Positions 56,729-64,000 of a DNA stretch of 64,000 nucleotides are shown in pieces; the first letter of the stretch is position 1, and each line of letters begins with the position of its first letter. The stretch is from Halobacillus sp. Marseille-Q1614. Its GTDB lineage: Bacteria > Bacillota > Bacilli > Bacillales > Halobacillaceae. Where the stretch lies: assembly GCF_902809865.1 (NCBI RefSeq), contig NZ_CADDWH010000001.1, positions 124,001-188,000 on the forward strand, given 5' to 3'. The notes beneath the pieces were generated by a model. It searched no databases. It was not told the DNA's origin and saw only the letters and a list, made by a program, of their open reading frames with translations. Both the position numbers and the translations under genes were made by a program.

Positions 56729-59341
56729 ATGAAGCAAGTCCACGTCGTTCCGCATATGCACTGGGATCGGGAATGGTATTTTTCAACTGAAGAATCTAGA
56801 ATTTTACTCGTTAATAATATGGAAGAGATTATGGACCGTTTGGAAACGGATCCTGACTATCCTTACTATGTCTTAGATGGTCAAACCTCTATTTTAGAAG
56901 ATTACTTTGCGGTGAAACCGGAAGCTAAGGATCGGGTGAAGAAACTTGTCCAGCAAGGCAAGCTGATTATCGGCCCATGGTATACACAGACAGACGAAAT
57001 GGTCGTTGGCAGTGAATCGATTGTTCGTAATCTGCTTTATGGGATTAAAGACAGCAAGGAATTCGGCCAGCCGATGATGATCGGATATCTTCCTGACTCT
57101 TTTGGACAATCCGCGCAAATGCCCCATATTTTTAACGGATTTGATATAAAATATACAATTTTCTGGCGGGGGACGTCTGAACGTCACGGTACCGATAAAA
57201 CGGAATTCTACTGGGAAACAGCTGATGGTTCGAAGGTGCTCGTTCAGCTCCTGCCATTAGGATACGCAATTGGGAAGTACCTGCCGCAGGAAGAAAAAGC
57301 GTTAAAGCAGCGAATGGAAAAGTACTTTCCTGTATTAGATCGCGGGGCAACCACTGAGCATTTAGTGCTTCCCAACGGTCACGATCAAATGCCGATCCAA
57401 AAAGATATCTTTGAAGTCATGGGGAAGCTGAAGCAGTTATACCCTGACCGTGAGTTTTTCTTAAGCAAGTATGAAAACATATTTGCAGAAATTGAAAAAC
57501 AAAATGATCTGGCCACTTTGGAAGGTGAATTTTTAGACGGTAAATACATGCGAGTACACCGAAGCATTTACTCGACCCGTATGGACATTAAAGCTGCCAA
57601 CACAAGAGTCGAAAATAAAATTACTAATGTGTTGGAGCCGCTGGCTTCCATGGCTTATGATCTCGGTTTTGAATATCACCATGGGTTAATAGAATTAATA
57701 TGGAAAGAAATCATGAAAAACCACGCCCATGACAGTATTGGCTGCTGTTGTTCAGATAAAGTTCATAGAGAGATCGCTAACAGGTTATTCCTAGCTGAAG
57801 AAAAAACCGATCAGCTGATTGAATTTTATAAAAGACAAATTGTTGATGCGGTCGATACTGAAGAAGATACTGACCGATTAACGTTATTTAACTTCTTGCC
57901 ATATGAGCGCGAGGAAGTTGTAACCACAGAGATTATTTCAAAATATAAAGGCTTTTCTTTGGAAGATGCTCGAGGCAAGGCGTTAGATTATGAGATTCTT
58001 CACAAGGAAGAAATTGACCCTGGACTGATTGACCGCCAAATTGTTCACTACGGAAACTATGAACCTTTTATTAAGTATCAAATTCAGCTGAAAGAAACAT
58101 TGCCGCCGATAGGCTACACCACCTTTTTTGTCAAAGAGAATGACGAGAAATCGGTGGAGGAAAGAAGGCAAAAAGATAGAGTAGAAACAGAGTACTATGA
58201 AGTATCAGTCAATCAGAATGGAACGTTAAACATCTATGATAAGCAATTAGGAAAGTCGTTTGATCAAGTGCTTCTGCTGGAGAATGGCGGAGATGACGGG
58301 GATGAATATGACTTCTCCCCACTTGAAGAGGAAGAGCTGATTTTCAGTGATGAGGTCGAAGCTGATATTAAGGCCGTGCAAAACAAATATGCTGCCGAAA
58401 TTGACATTGAATACAGCTTAAAAGTTCCTGCGAATTTAGAGGACAGAAAGGTTGGCAAGAAAAACAGCCGTGTTGACGTAGGTCTGAACATCCACATACC
58501 TAATCATAAACCTATGATTGAGGTTTCCTGTGAACTTGATAATCAAGCAAGAGATCATCGGCTGCGCGCCTACATCCCAACTGACTTAAGTTCAAGCTTT
58601 TCAATTGCCGATAATCAATTTGGCCATATTAAAAGAAGTGTAGTTGACCCCGCCATGGATGTATGGCAGGAAGAGAACTGGAGCGAACGTCCAGATGCCA
58701 TTTATCCGATGTTAAGTTATATCGGGTTATCGAACGAAGAGTATGGTGTCAGTGTACTGACAAACAGTACAAGAGAATATGAGATTACAGGCGATTCCTA
58801 TAATACAATCGCTATCACTTTATTTAGGAGTATCGGCCATTTAGGGAAAGCGGAAATGCTTAGAAGACCTGGCAGGCCTTCAGGAATTAAGCTGCCAACG
58901 CCCGATTCTCAAATGATTGGAAAGCTTACAGTGGATTTTGCCTTGTACCTCCATAAAGGAAGTACATTGAAAGCCAATTCAGCAAGGGCAGCGAAAGACT
59001 TTTTAACACCTGTTCACACTTACAATAAGATTCCTTATAATGCGATGAAGCTTAACAAGTCTGATGTGATTACTCCAGTAGAATATCAACTTTTAAAAGA
59101 AACGGACGATTCGGCTGTATTAAGTACTTTAAAGAAATCAGAATGGGAAGATTCCCTTGTGATGAGAGTGTATAATGCAAAAGAAGAAGAGGTGGAAGCA
59201 GGATTTAAAATTGAAGGATTAAAAGAGGCTGTTCTTACAAACTTAAATGAAGATAAACTGGAAGACTTGGATATGAATAGAGAACGAATAGAGCTGTCTA
59301 TTAAAGTAAATCAATCACAGACTTTTACAATTAAAAAATGA
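56729..59341 (+). CDS. mngB: GH38 alpha-mannosidase (MngB-like)
   Basis: 870 residues, close to E. coli MngB. The metal-site opening is VPHMHWDREWYFSTEESR, the catalytic Asp region is LPDSFGQSAQMPHIF (D123), and NGHDQMP and MKNHAHDSIGCC follow. GH38 middle and C-terminal beta domains complete it. MngB hydrolyses 2-O-(6-phosphomannosyl)-glycerate to mannose-6-phosphate and glycerate, the next step after MngA. ATG 56729 follows AAAGGAAGGGATT and is cotranscribed with mngA. No glycerate kinase or ManA gene is in the window. Confidence 0.88.
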   Translation: MKQVHVVPHMHWDREWYFSTEESRILLVNNMEEIMDRLETDPDYPYYVLDGQTSILEDYFAVKPEAKDRVKKLVQQGKLIIGPWYTQTDEMVVGSESIVRNLLYGIKDSKEFGQPMMIGYLPDSFGQSAQMPHIFNGFDIKYTIFWRGTSERHGTDKTEFYWETADGSKVLVQLLPLGYAIGKYLPQEEKALKQRMEKYFPVLDRGATTEHLVLPNGHDQMPIQKDIFEVMGKLKQLYPDREFFLSKYENIFAEIEKQNDLATLEGEFLDGKYMRVHRSIYSTRMDIKAANTRVENKITNVLEPLASMAYDLGFEYHHGLIELIWKEIMKNHAHDSIGCCCSDKVHREIANRLFLAEEKTDQLIEFYKRQIVDAVDTEEDTDRLTLFNFLPYEREEVVTTEIISKYKGFSLEDARGKALDYEILHKEEIDPGLIDRQIVHYGNYEPFIKYQIQLKETLPPIGYTTFFVKENDEKSVEERRQKDRVETEYYEVSVNQNGTLNIYDKQLGKSFDQVLLLENGGDDGDEYDFSPLEEEELIFSDEVEADIKAVQNKYAAEIDIEYSLKVPANLEDRKVGKKNSRVDVGLNIHIPNHKPMIEVSCELDNQARDHRLRAYIPTDLSSSFSIADNQFGHIKRSVVDPAMDVWQEENWSERPDAIYPMLSYIGLSNEEYGVSVLTNSTREYEITGDSYNTIAITLFRSIGHLGKAEMLRRPGRPSGIKLPTPDSQMIGKLTVDFALYLHKGSTLKANSARAAKDFLTPVHTYNKIPYNAMKLNKSDVITPVEYQLLKETDDSAVLSTLKKSEWEDSLVMRVYNAKEEEVEAGFKIEGLKEAVLTNLNEDKLEDLDMNRERIELSIKVNQSQTFTIKK

Positions 59342-59348
59342 CTAAAGC

Positions 59349-59385
59349 ACCCGCTTAAAGCAGTAGGTTTTTAAGTGGGTTTTTT
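59349..59385 (+). terminator. terminator of mngAB
   Basis: ACCCGCTTAAA (59349-59359) pairs with TTTAAGTGGGT (59370-59380), followed by TTTTT. Confidence 0.85.
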
Positions 59386-59426
59386 AAGGTCGTTGTTTTG
59401 TAACGTTACAAAACAACGACCTTAAA
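59383..59426. repeat. 44-bp perfect palindrome
   Basis: Bases 59383-59404 are the exact reverse complement of 59405-59426, with no spacer; the centre is GTAACGTTAC. It starts inside the T tail of the mngB terminator. It may be an operator, a cruciform or a second terminator stem. Confidence 0.85.
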
Positions 59427-59516
59427 GGTTATTATTGAGAAAGTATCATTGACTCTATAAAACAACTATGTATAATGATTATATAATTACTCTTATTCTG
59501 TAATGAGTGTTATTTA

Positions 59517-59542
59517 ACATTACAAATTATATTTTGTAATGT
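59517..59542. promoter_or_regulatory. inverted repeat, candidate operator
   Basis: ACATTACAAA (59517-59526), six bases, TTTGTAATGT (59533-59542), exact. A further TGTAATG at 59499-59505 makes a second inverted pair with CATTACA at 59518-59524. These GTAAxGTTAC/TTGTAATG-like sites resemble the centre of the 44-bp palindrome. They lie 160 bases before the dockerin-like gene. Confidence 0.55.
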
Positions 59543-59580
59543 AAGATAATTAATATATTATAAGTTTTTTTGAAGTTTTT

Positions 59581-59594
59581 TGTAAGGGCTTACA
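59581..59594 (+). promoter_or_regulatory. cre-like site upstream of the dockerin-like gene
   Basis: TGTAAGGGCTTACA matches TGWAARCGYTWNCW at 13 of 14 positions (G for the central C), with TGTAAG/CTTACA dyad arms. It suggests carbon catabolite control of the secreted protein downstream. Confidence 0.6.
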
Positions 59595-59702
59595 TAAATA
59601 AGGATAGCAGAGGGGATAAAAGCTTCCCTCTTTTATTATTTAAACCATACGTATAGGAGGTGTAGTAGTTAGCTGGGCTAAAAAAATACTGGAGGGAAAT
59701 AA

Positions 59703-62468
59703 ATGAAAAAATGGTTCACCATATTATTAATGGTTAGTTTAGCTGCCTTTTTACTCCTGCCAACAGGTGCAAAAGCTGAAGAAGCTGGTTATGATTTGGA
59801 CGGCAATGGGAAATTAAATAAAGCGGATTTAAAGAAGCTGGAAAAAGCGGTTGATCGAAATGAGTATAATCCTATTTTTGATTTAGATGATGATCATGAG
59901 CTCACACTTAAAGACATTTCTTACTTTAAGAAGTTTGCTCTTAAAGCAGAAGATGAATTTTATTTAAATCTGGATCACTTGAATTGGCTGAACCAGGATG
60001 TCACAGTGGAGGGCATCGATATGTTAATTACGAGGCTTTATGCGGAGCCTGACAATCCTGATGATATTAGTGAAGGGTATCATTATGTGGGGGACCCTCA
60101 AGAGGGAATTGCTGCACTGGATGATGTGGCCCGTGCGGTAACGGCCTATGTAGAACATTACAAATTATACAAAGATCAGCATAGTATAGAGCAAATTAAA
60201 AAAGGCTTAGAATTTGTTATGTGGATGCAAGAGTCAGATGGGGACTTTAGAAATTTTGTAGCTGTTGATGAAAATGGTGATATTTATAAAAGAGATTCGC
60301 ATTCTTCATCTAAAGATTTTAGTTACTGGGGAACCCGCGGGTATACGGCGATGAGTTATGCCTATGAAATTTTACTGGAAGAGGACCCTGAATTCGCTGG
60401 AAAAGTTAAACAACACATGGATTTATCCAGTCAGCGCATTTATGAAAGGATAAAACCTTTGTATGGTACATATGAAGAGAAAAGCGCCGTGGATTATCCA
60501 GCCTGGGATTTAGGGGATAATTGGGTATCAACGATTGCGCTTGATGCACTAACGAAGCATTACGATGTATCACCTGATGAAAGAGTAAAAGAAAATATTC
60601 AAATGCTTGGTGAAGCTTTATATGCTTCGCAATTTGGGGATTTCATTGAATACCCTTATGGCGGGTTTATGAGTACCTATGGAGATCGCTTAGATACTTG
60701 GAGTGAGTGGGGAAGTCAGCAAGTGGCTGCGATGGCTTTGGCTGGTGAAGCATTAGGAAATGAAAACTGGATCGATGCAGCAGAGCTTGCGGCTGACAGT
60801 TTCTTAAGTGACCTGGTTATTTCCGGCAGAGCTTTTTCCATGCAGCCTAATAACATCAAATATCCTCAGATTAATTATGGGACAGCCTCTTATGTAGATA
60901 ATTATATTAAACTATATGAAGTTACAGGCAAAGATAAGTATGCATTTATGGCAGGCGTGGCTGGCCAATGGTGGCATGGAAATAACGACAAAGATCAGCC
61001 GATGTTCAACCAGGAGTATGGTGCAGCCTTTGATGCAATTGATGAAAATAAGGTGAACGTGAACTCTGGAGCGGAATCTAATGTAGAGGCGATTCGAGCT
61101 CTTGCAAGAATTTTAAAGCATGATGAGAGTAAGAAAGCTTTATTTTCTAAAGAAATAGAAAAAGAGAGTGCTTCTATCATTGAAATAGAAGATCAATATG
61201 TGGAAAAGCCAGATGAGTTATATGATCTTAGTAACGCTTCATTATCAGACCCAATGAAAGCAGTCGTTTTTAAAGATTCCACCGATCCAGCCCTGGATGA
61301 GACGAATGAGGATGCAGTAAAAGAAGATGTAATTCCTGAAGAATCACGTGATCAGGAAGCGGAAATATATGAGGATTGGTTCGGCCAAAATGCTCTATTT
61401 ATAAAAGGCGATGGGGCCAATAATACAAGATTATATGATGATTCTTATTTATACAAAGATATTCCGGTAAAAAGTGAAGCCGGTTCTCCAGAAGTGGGTG
61501 ATTTCGTTAATTTAGAATTCGCCACACGTTTAGAGTTCGAAACTCAGCTTCAGGCAGAGGTGCTTGCCCTTGATGAAAATGGGGAAAGTACGGTGATTTC
61601 TGAAGTGCAGGGCATGAACTATCATTACCGTCACTGGTATTCAGGCAGCAGTGCAATTAAGACGACCCCAGTGGCTCCTATACCCGAGGGCACTATGGAT
61701 TTAAGAATTAAGTTTAGCGTCGATTCAGAAAATCAATGGTATAACAAGGGTTATGTTGCTTTAGCCGATGTAAATCTTTATAAAGCGAATACACCTGAAT
61801 TAAGAGCTGGTGGAACTGATTTTTCTCAAGGCCAGTACATTGAAATGCCAGCTGGGGATGAAAAAGAAATCATTTTACCAGAAGAAGTGCAGACAGGAGC
61901 CTATCATGTTTATGTGAGCGCTAGAAGCAGTGAGGAAGCCAGCCAGATTAAAATGAATTTTGGCGGCGGTCAAGTATTATCTCTTGATTTACAAGATGAG
62001 AAAGAGGATGTAAATATCAACTATACAGGTACAGTTCAAATTACTGAAGGCGACCGCTCTTTCCGTTTATTAAATAAAGGTGACAGCCCGGCAGATGTCG
62101 ATCAAATTACGCTTTATCCTGTTCGTACCAGTGCCACTTACGAAACATTAAAAGGTAAGACCTTCAGTGTAGTACGCGACAGCGTCAGTAATAACCTGGT
62201 AGTAGATGAGTTAAAAGAAGTAAAGAAGCGTCACGTGATTAATTCAGAGTATGAATTAAATGGGAGTACCGTTGTGATTAAAGGTAAAGTTACGGACATG
62301 AATGGAAAAGCCGTAAAGAATGAACACATTAAGATCAAGGCCGGAGATCAAACTTATAAAGTAAAAGCTGATGGGAGCGGAGAATTTACTAAGGAGCTTC
62401 CTTATGAGAAAGTGATGAAAAAGATCCACCTTAATTCTGGCAAAGGAACAGGATATCTATACTTTTAA
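59703..62468 (+). CDS. secreted protein with dockerin-like EF-hand pair and probable alpha/alpha-toroid domain
   Basis: 921 residues. Signal peptide 1-25. Two Ca-binding loops follow at once, DLDGNGKLNKADL and DLDDDHELTLKDI (about 31-80), like a type I dockerin at the N-terminus. Residues about 85-470 are helical with Trp/Gly-rich motifs (MWMQESDGDF, YWGTRGYTAMSYAYE, WDLGDNWVSTIALDAL, GQWWHGNN), suggesting an (alpha/alpha)6 toroid as in glycan lyases and hydrolases. The C-terminal part has beta domains (about 545-700 and 700-800) and a final Ig-like segment. The substrate is unknown. GGAGGG precedes ATG 59703. Confidence 0.7.
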   Translation: MKKWFTILLMVSLAAFLLLPTGAKAEEAGYDLDGNGKLNKADLKKLEKAVDRNEYNPIFDLDDDHELTLKDISYFKKFALKAEDEFYLNLDHLNWLNQDVTVEGIDMLITRLYAEPDNPDDISEGYHYVGDPQEGIAALDDVARAVTAYVEHYKLYKDQHSIEQIKKGLEFVMWMQESDGDFRNFVAVDENGDIYKRDSHSSSKDFSYWGTRGYTAMSYAYEILLEEDPEFAGKVKQHMDLSSQRIYERIKPLYGTYEEKSAVDYPAWDLGDNWVSTIALDALTKHYDVSPDERVKENIQMLGEALYASQFGDFIEYPYGGFMSTYGDRLDTWSEWGSQQVAAMALAGEALGNENWIDAAELAADSFLSDLVISGRAFSMQPNNIKYPQINYGTASYVDNYIKLYEVTGKDKYAFMAGVAGQWWHGNNDKDQPMFNQEYGAAFDAIDENKVNVNSGAESNVEAIRALARILKHDESKKALFSKEIEKESASIIEIEDQYVEKPDELYDLSNASLSDPMKAVVFKDSTDPALDETNEDAVKEDVIPEESRDQEAEIYEDWFGQNALFIKGDGANNTRLYDDSYLYKDIPVKSEAGSPEVGDFVNLEFATRLEFETQLQAEVLALDENGESTVISEVQGMNYHYRHWYSGSSAIKTTPVAPIPEGTMDLRIKFSVDSENQWYNKGYVALADVNLYKANTPELRAGGTDFSQGQYIEMPAGDEKEIILPEEVQTGAYHVYVSARSSEEASQIKMNFGGGQVLSLDLQDEKEDVNINYTGTVQITEGDRSFRLLNKGDSPADVDQITLYPVRTSATYETLKGKTFSVVRDSVSNNLVVDELKEVKKRHVINSEYELNGSTVVIKGKVTDMNGKAVKNEHIKIKAGDQTYKVKADGSGEFTKELPYEKVMKKIHLNSGKGTGYLYF

Positions 62469-62477
62469 AATATGGAG

Positions 62478-62512
62478 AGCCATGCAGAGTACGGCTCTGC
62501 ATGGCTTTTTTT
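62478..62512 (+). terminator. strong terminator
   Basis: AGCCATGCAGAG (62478-62489) pairs exactly with CTCTGCATGGCT (62495-62506), followed by TTTTTT. Confidence 0.92.
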
Positions 62513-62834
62513 AGTTGGCGCTGTGGATTTATTGATATTATTAAGAATATAAATAACGGCAGTTGAGATGCCACAGTGTGGTCACGAGCTAGGTTAAAAG
62601 CGAAGCAGGCTCCCCGAATGCAGCCTTTATTCTGGAGTTCTATTATTATCCATTAGTTTCAGCCCGTTTAATTGGTATGATTAATCTTCCATCTCTGTTA
62701 CCATGAGGATAAGGGCAAAGTACATGCCATTGTGATTACTTGGTTGTCCATGTAATCCTCCATTTTCACTTTGACATCCTGACGATGACGTTTAAATACT
62801 GCAGTTTTTCTTAGGGATAAAAAGGAGGATTATA
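62513..62834. other. intergenic region with possible decayed minus-strand frame
   Basis: About 320 bases. On the minus strand between about 62650 and 62750 a short frame reads QWHVLCPYPHGNRDGRLIIP and ends KRAETNG-stop, with GGAGG and an out-of-frame ATG just upstream. It could be the remains of a small gene; no family is recognised. AAAAAGGAGG before 62835 is the ribosome site of the next gene. Confidence 0.35.
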
Positions 62835-63191
62835 ATGGAACCGCGCATATTATTTATTGCGGAAAGTTACAAGGAGAACAATGATTTACTAAATCTTCTA
62901 GATGATAATAACATTTTCGTTCGTTGTGACTATATAGACCGTTGCAATCTAAATAATATAATATACGATCACCAAATAAATCTCATTCTTTTGGATGAAT
63001 CATGCTTTTCCATGATGGGTTTTTTAAACAGTATCATAAGGGAAACAGCCATCATCCTCATTCTTCATCATCATGATGAAGACATAATTAAGACTTCCTG
63101 GAATTATAACGTTGCGGAAGTCATTGTAAAACCCGACTATTACGGTCTTCTACAGACCATCCATAAGGTTCTTAAAAACCATAGCCACTAA
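62835..63191 (+). CDS. stand-alone response-regulator receiver-like protein
   Basis: 118 residues, one domain, no output domain. The fold order fits a CheY-type receiver: LFIAESYKEN at strand 1 (the usual DD pair is absent), LILLDES with Asp at the end of strand 3, IILILHHHDED at strand 4 and VIVKPDYYGLL with the conserved Lys-Pro at strand 5. With the first acidic pocket lost, phosphorylation is doubtful. ATG 62835 follows AAAAAGGAGG. No kinase is adjacent. A bidirectional terminator separates it from the MerR gene. Confidence 0.7.
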   Translation: MEPRILFIAESYKENNDLLNLLDDNNIFVRCDYIDRCNLNNIIYDHQINLILLDESCFSMMGFLNSIIRETAIILILHHHDEDIIKTSWNYNVAEVIVKPDYYGLLQTIHKVLKNHSH

Positions 63192-63196
63192 AAAAG

Positions 63197-63232
63197 AAGA
63201 GACTATCTAACCTCTAGATAGTCTCTTTTCTT
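63197..63232. terminator. bidirectional terminator
   Basis: AAGAGACTATCTA (63197-63209) pairs with TAGATAGTCTCTT (63215-63227), with T residues on both sides, between converging genes. Confidence 0.88.
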
Positions 63233-63999
63233 TAAGCTTTATTCTTTTTTGTATAGATTACGATGGCATCCCGCAGGAATTCTGTCCCGCCTTTAACATG
63301 CTGATCGTAGTACTCCGTAAAGCGCTCATCTGCCACATACATTTCAGCAAGTCCCAAGTGGGCTTCTTTTGAATAAGAGGACCATGAATACATCAGCCAA
63401 TCCTTATGCTTTGCTGCAAGTTCCTGAGCTTCCTCAGATGCCGGATCTCCTGTTTTATAGGCTTTTTCAAGTAACGTGATAATTTCATCCCCAAGCTTTG
63501 TCATGGCTTGATAATCTGCTTCGGAAATCCCCATAAGTTTGGCGATACTTGCGTCCACTGTCTCATCACCATACTTTTCCCGAATTTCTTTCCCATATTT
63601 CTTCTCGTTTTCATCTATCATTTTTTCCTTAAAGCCTTCAAACTTCTCTTTGTCTGACATCGCAATCCCTCCTTGTCGGGTTTCAATTGTCTTCTCGACA
63701 GTTGAAATAATTTTGTCCAGGCGGGCCCGTTTCTCTATTAGTTTATTGTAATGATTTTTCAGGGCATTGGTTGGATCAAAATCCGGCTGGTGGATCATCT
63801 CGGTGATATCCTCCAAACTAACCTCCAGTTCCCGGTAGAACAGGATTTGTTGCAGCAGATCCACTTCTTTCTGACCGTAAATGCGGTAACCAGAAGAATT
63901 GATCCTTGCCGGTTTTAACAGCCCGATTTGATCATAATATCGAAGTGTTCGGCCGCTCACACCCGACATTTGCGCTAATTGGCTTACGGTATATTCCAT
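63232..63999 (-). CDS. MerR-family regulator with TipAS domain (Mta-like)
   Basis: 255 residues; the ATG is at 63999-63997, at the window edge. The winged helix (TVSQLAQMSGVSGRTLRYYDQ, given here in part, and SGYRIYGQKEVDLLQQILFY) is followed by the coiled coil and a C-terminal TipAS antibiotic-binding domain (about 120-250, with YGDETVDASIAKL, AEMYVADERFTEYYDQH and FLRDAIVIYTKK). Length and layout match B. subtilis Mta, which activates multidrug transporter genes on ligand binding. Its target is not in the window. The promoter lies beyond the edge. Confidence 0.9.
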   Translation of the reverse strand: MEYTVSQLAQMSGVSGRTLRYYDQIGLLKPARINSSGYRIYGQKEVDLLQQILFYRELEVSLEDITEMIHQPDFDPTNALKNHYNKLIEKRARLDKIISTVEKTIETRQGGIAMSDKEKFEGFKEKMIDENEKKYGKEIREKYGDETVDASIAKLMGISEADYQAMTKLGDEIITLLEKAYKTGDPASEEAQELAAKHKDWLMYSWSSYSKEAHLGLAEMYVADERFTEYYDQHVKGGTEFLRDAIVIYTKKNKA

Positions 64000-64000
64000 C

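Noticed and set aside
59383-59594. CRISPR-like or phage attachment repeat near the palindromes
   Set aside because: The repeats are inverted pairs of different lengths, without regular direct spacing, cas genes, tRNA or integrase nearby.

Overview
The window looks like chromosomal DNA from a Bacillaceae member of the Bacillus/Halobacillus type. This rests on many AGGAGG-type ribosome binding sites with GTG/TTG starts, U-tailed hairpin terminators after most genes, B. subtilis-like gene sets (AlaR-AlaT, FabI, YqcI/YcgG, BrnQ, Mta-like, GanSPQ-GanB-GanA), acidic secreted proteins and moderate GC. There is no rRNA, tRNA, CRISPR array, prophage or complete insertion sequence. The genus is an inference.

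Layout. 0-17 kb is mixed: a CopC-like surface protein, drug/metabolite exporters, an ABC ATPase, an orphan cobalamin riboswitch, BrnQ, two YqcI/YcgG paralogues, a regulator-exporter pair, FabI, a GDPD and a patch of decaying genes (14.3-15.7 kb). 16.9-33.3 kb is a galactan utilization locus: a YesN/YesM-type two-component system, a cre site, a binding lipoprotein with two permeases, a GH2 beta-galactosidase, a large secreted GH53 endo-galactanase, and GH42 and GH35 beta-galactosidases. The apparent scheme is that GH53 cuts galactan outside the cell, the ABC transporter (ATPase encoded elsewhere) imports the oligosaccharides, and three unrelated beta-galactosidases finish them inside.

33.5-38.5 kb carries a MerR-SRPBCC pair with its own MerR-type promoter, a GNAT, a DUF4440 protein, AlaT-AlaR and a DUF2294 protein. 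38.8-41.8 kb is a small regulon: an ECF sigma factor, an RskA-type anti-sigma factor and a duplicated surface repeat protein. The sigma gene and the surface-protein gene share the same unusual promoter motif. 42-53.7 kb holds a ferritin-like/cupin fusion with a structured leader, a metallophosphoesterase, CPBP protease, SelO, YitT, a triple NlpC/P60 protein, a phosphodiester glycosidase with SPOR-like repeats and an M28 aminopeptidase.

53.9-59.3 kb is an RpiR regulator followed by a PTS EIIABC and a GH38 alpha-mannosidase. These match MngA and MngB of 2-O-mannosyl-D-glycerate use, which suits scavenging of a compatible solute. 59.4-62.5 kb is a 921-residue secreted protein with a dockerin-like EF-hand pair and a probable alpha/alpha-toroid domain, preceded by a striking set of palindromes. 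The window ends with a stand-alone receiver-like protein and a MerR/TipAS regulator.

Several reading frames are broken by single-base shifts (DinB, GNAT, surface repeat protein, NlpC/P60 protein). Whether these are real or sequencing errors cannot be decided from the sequence alone.
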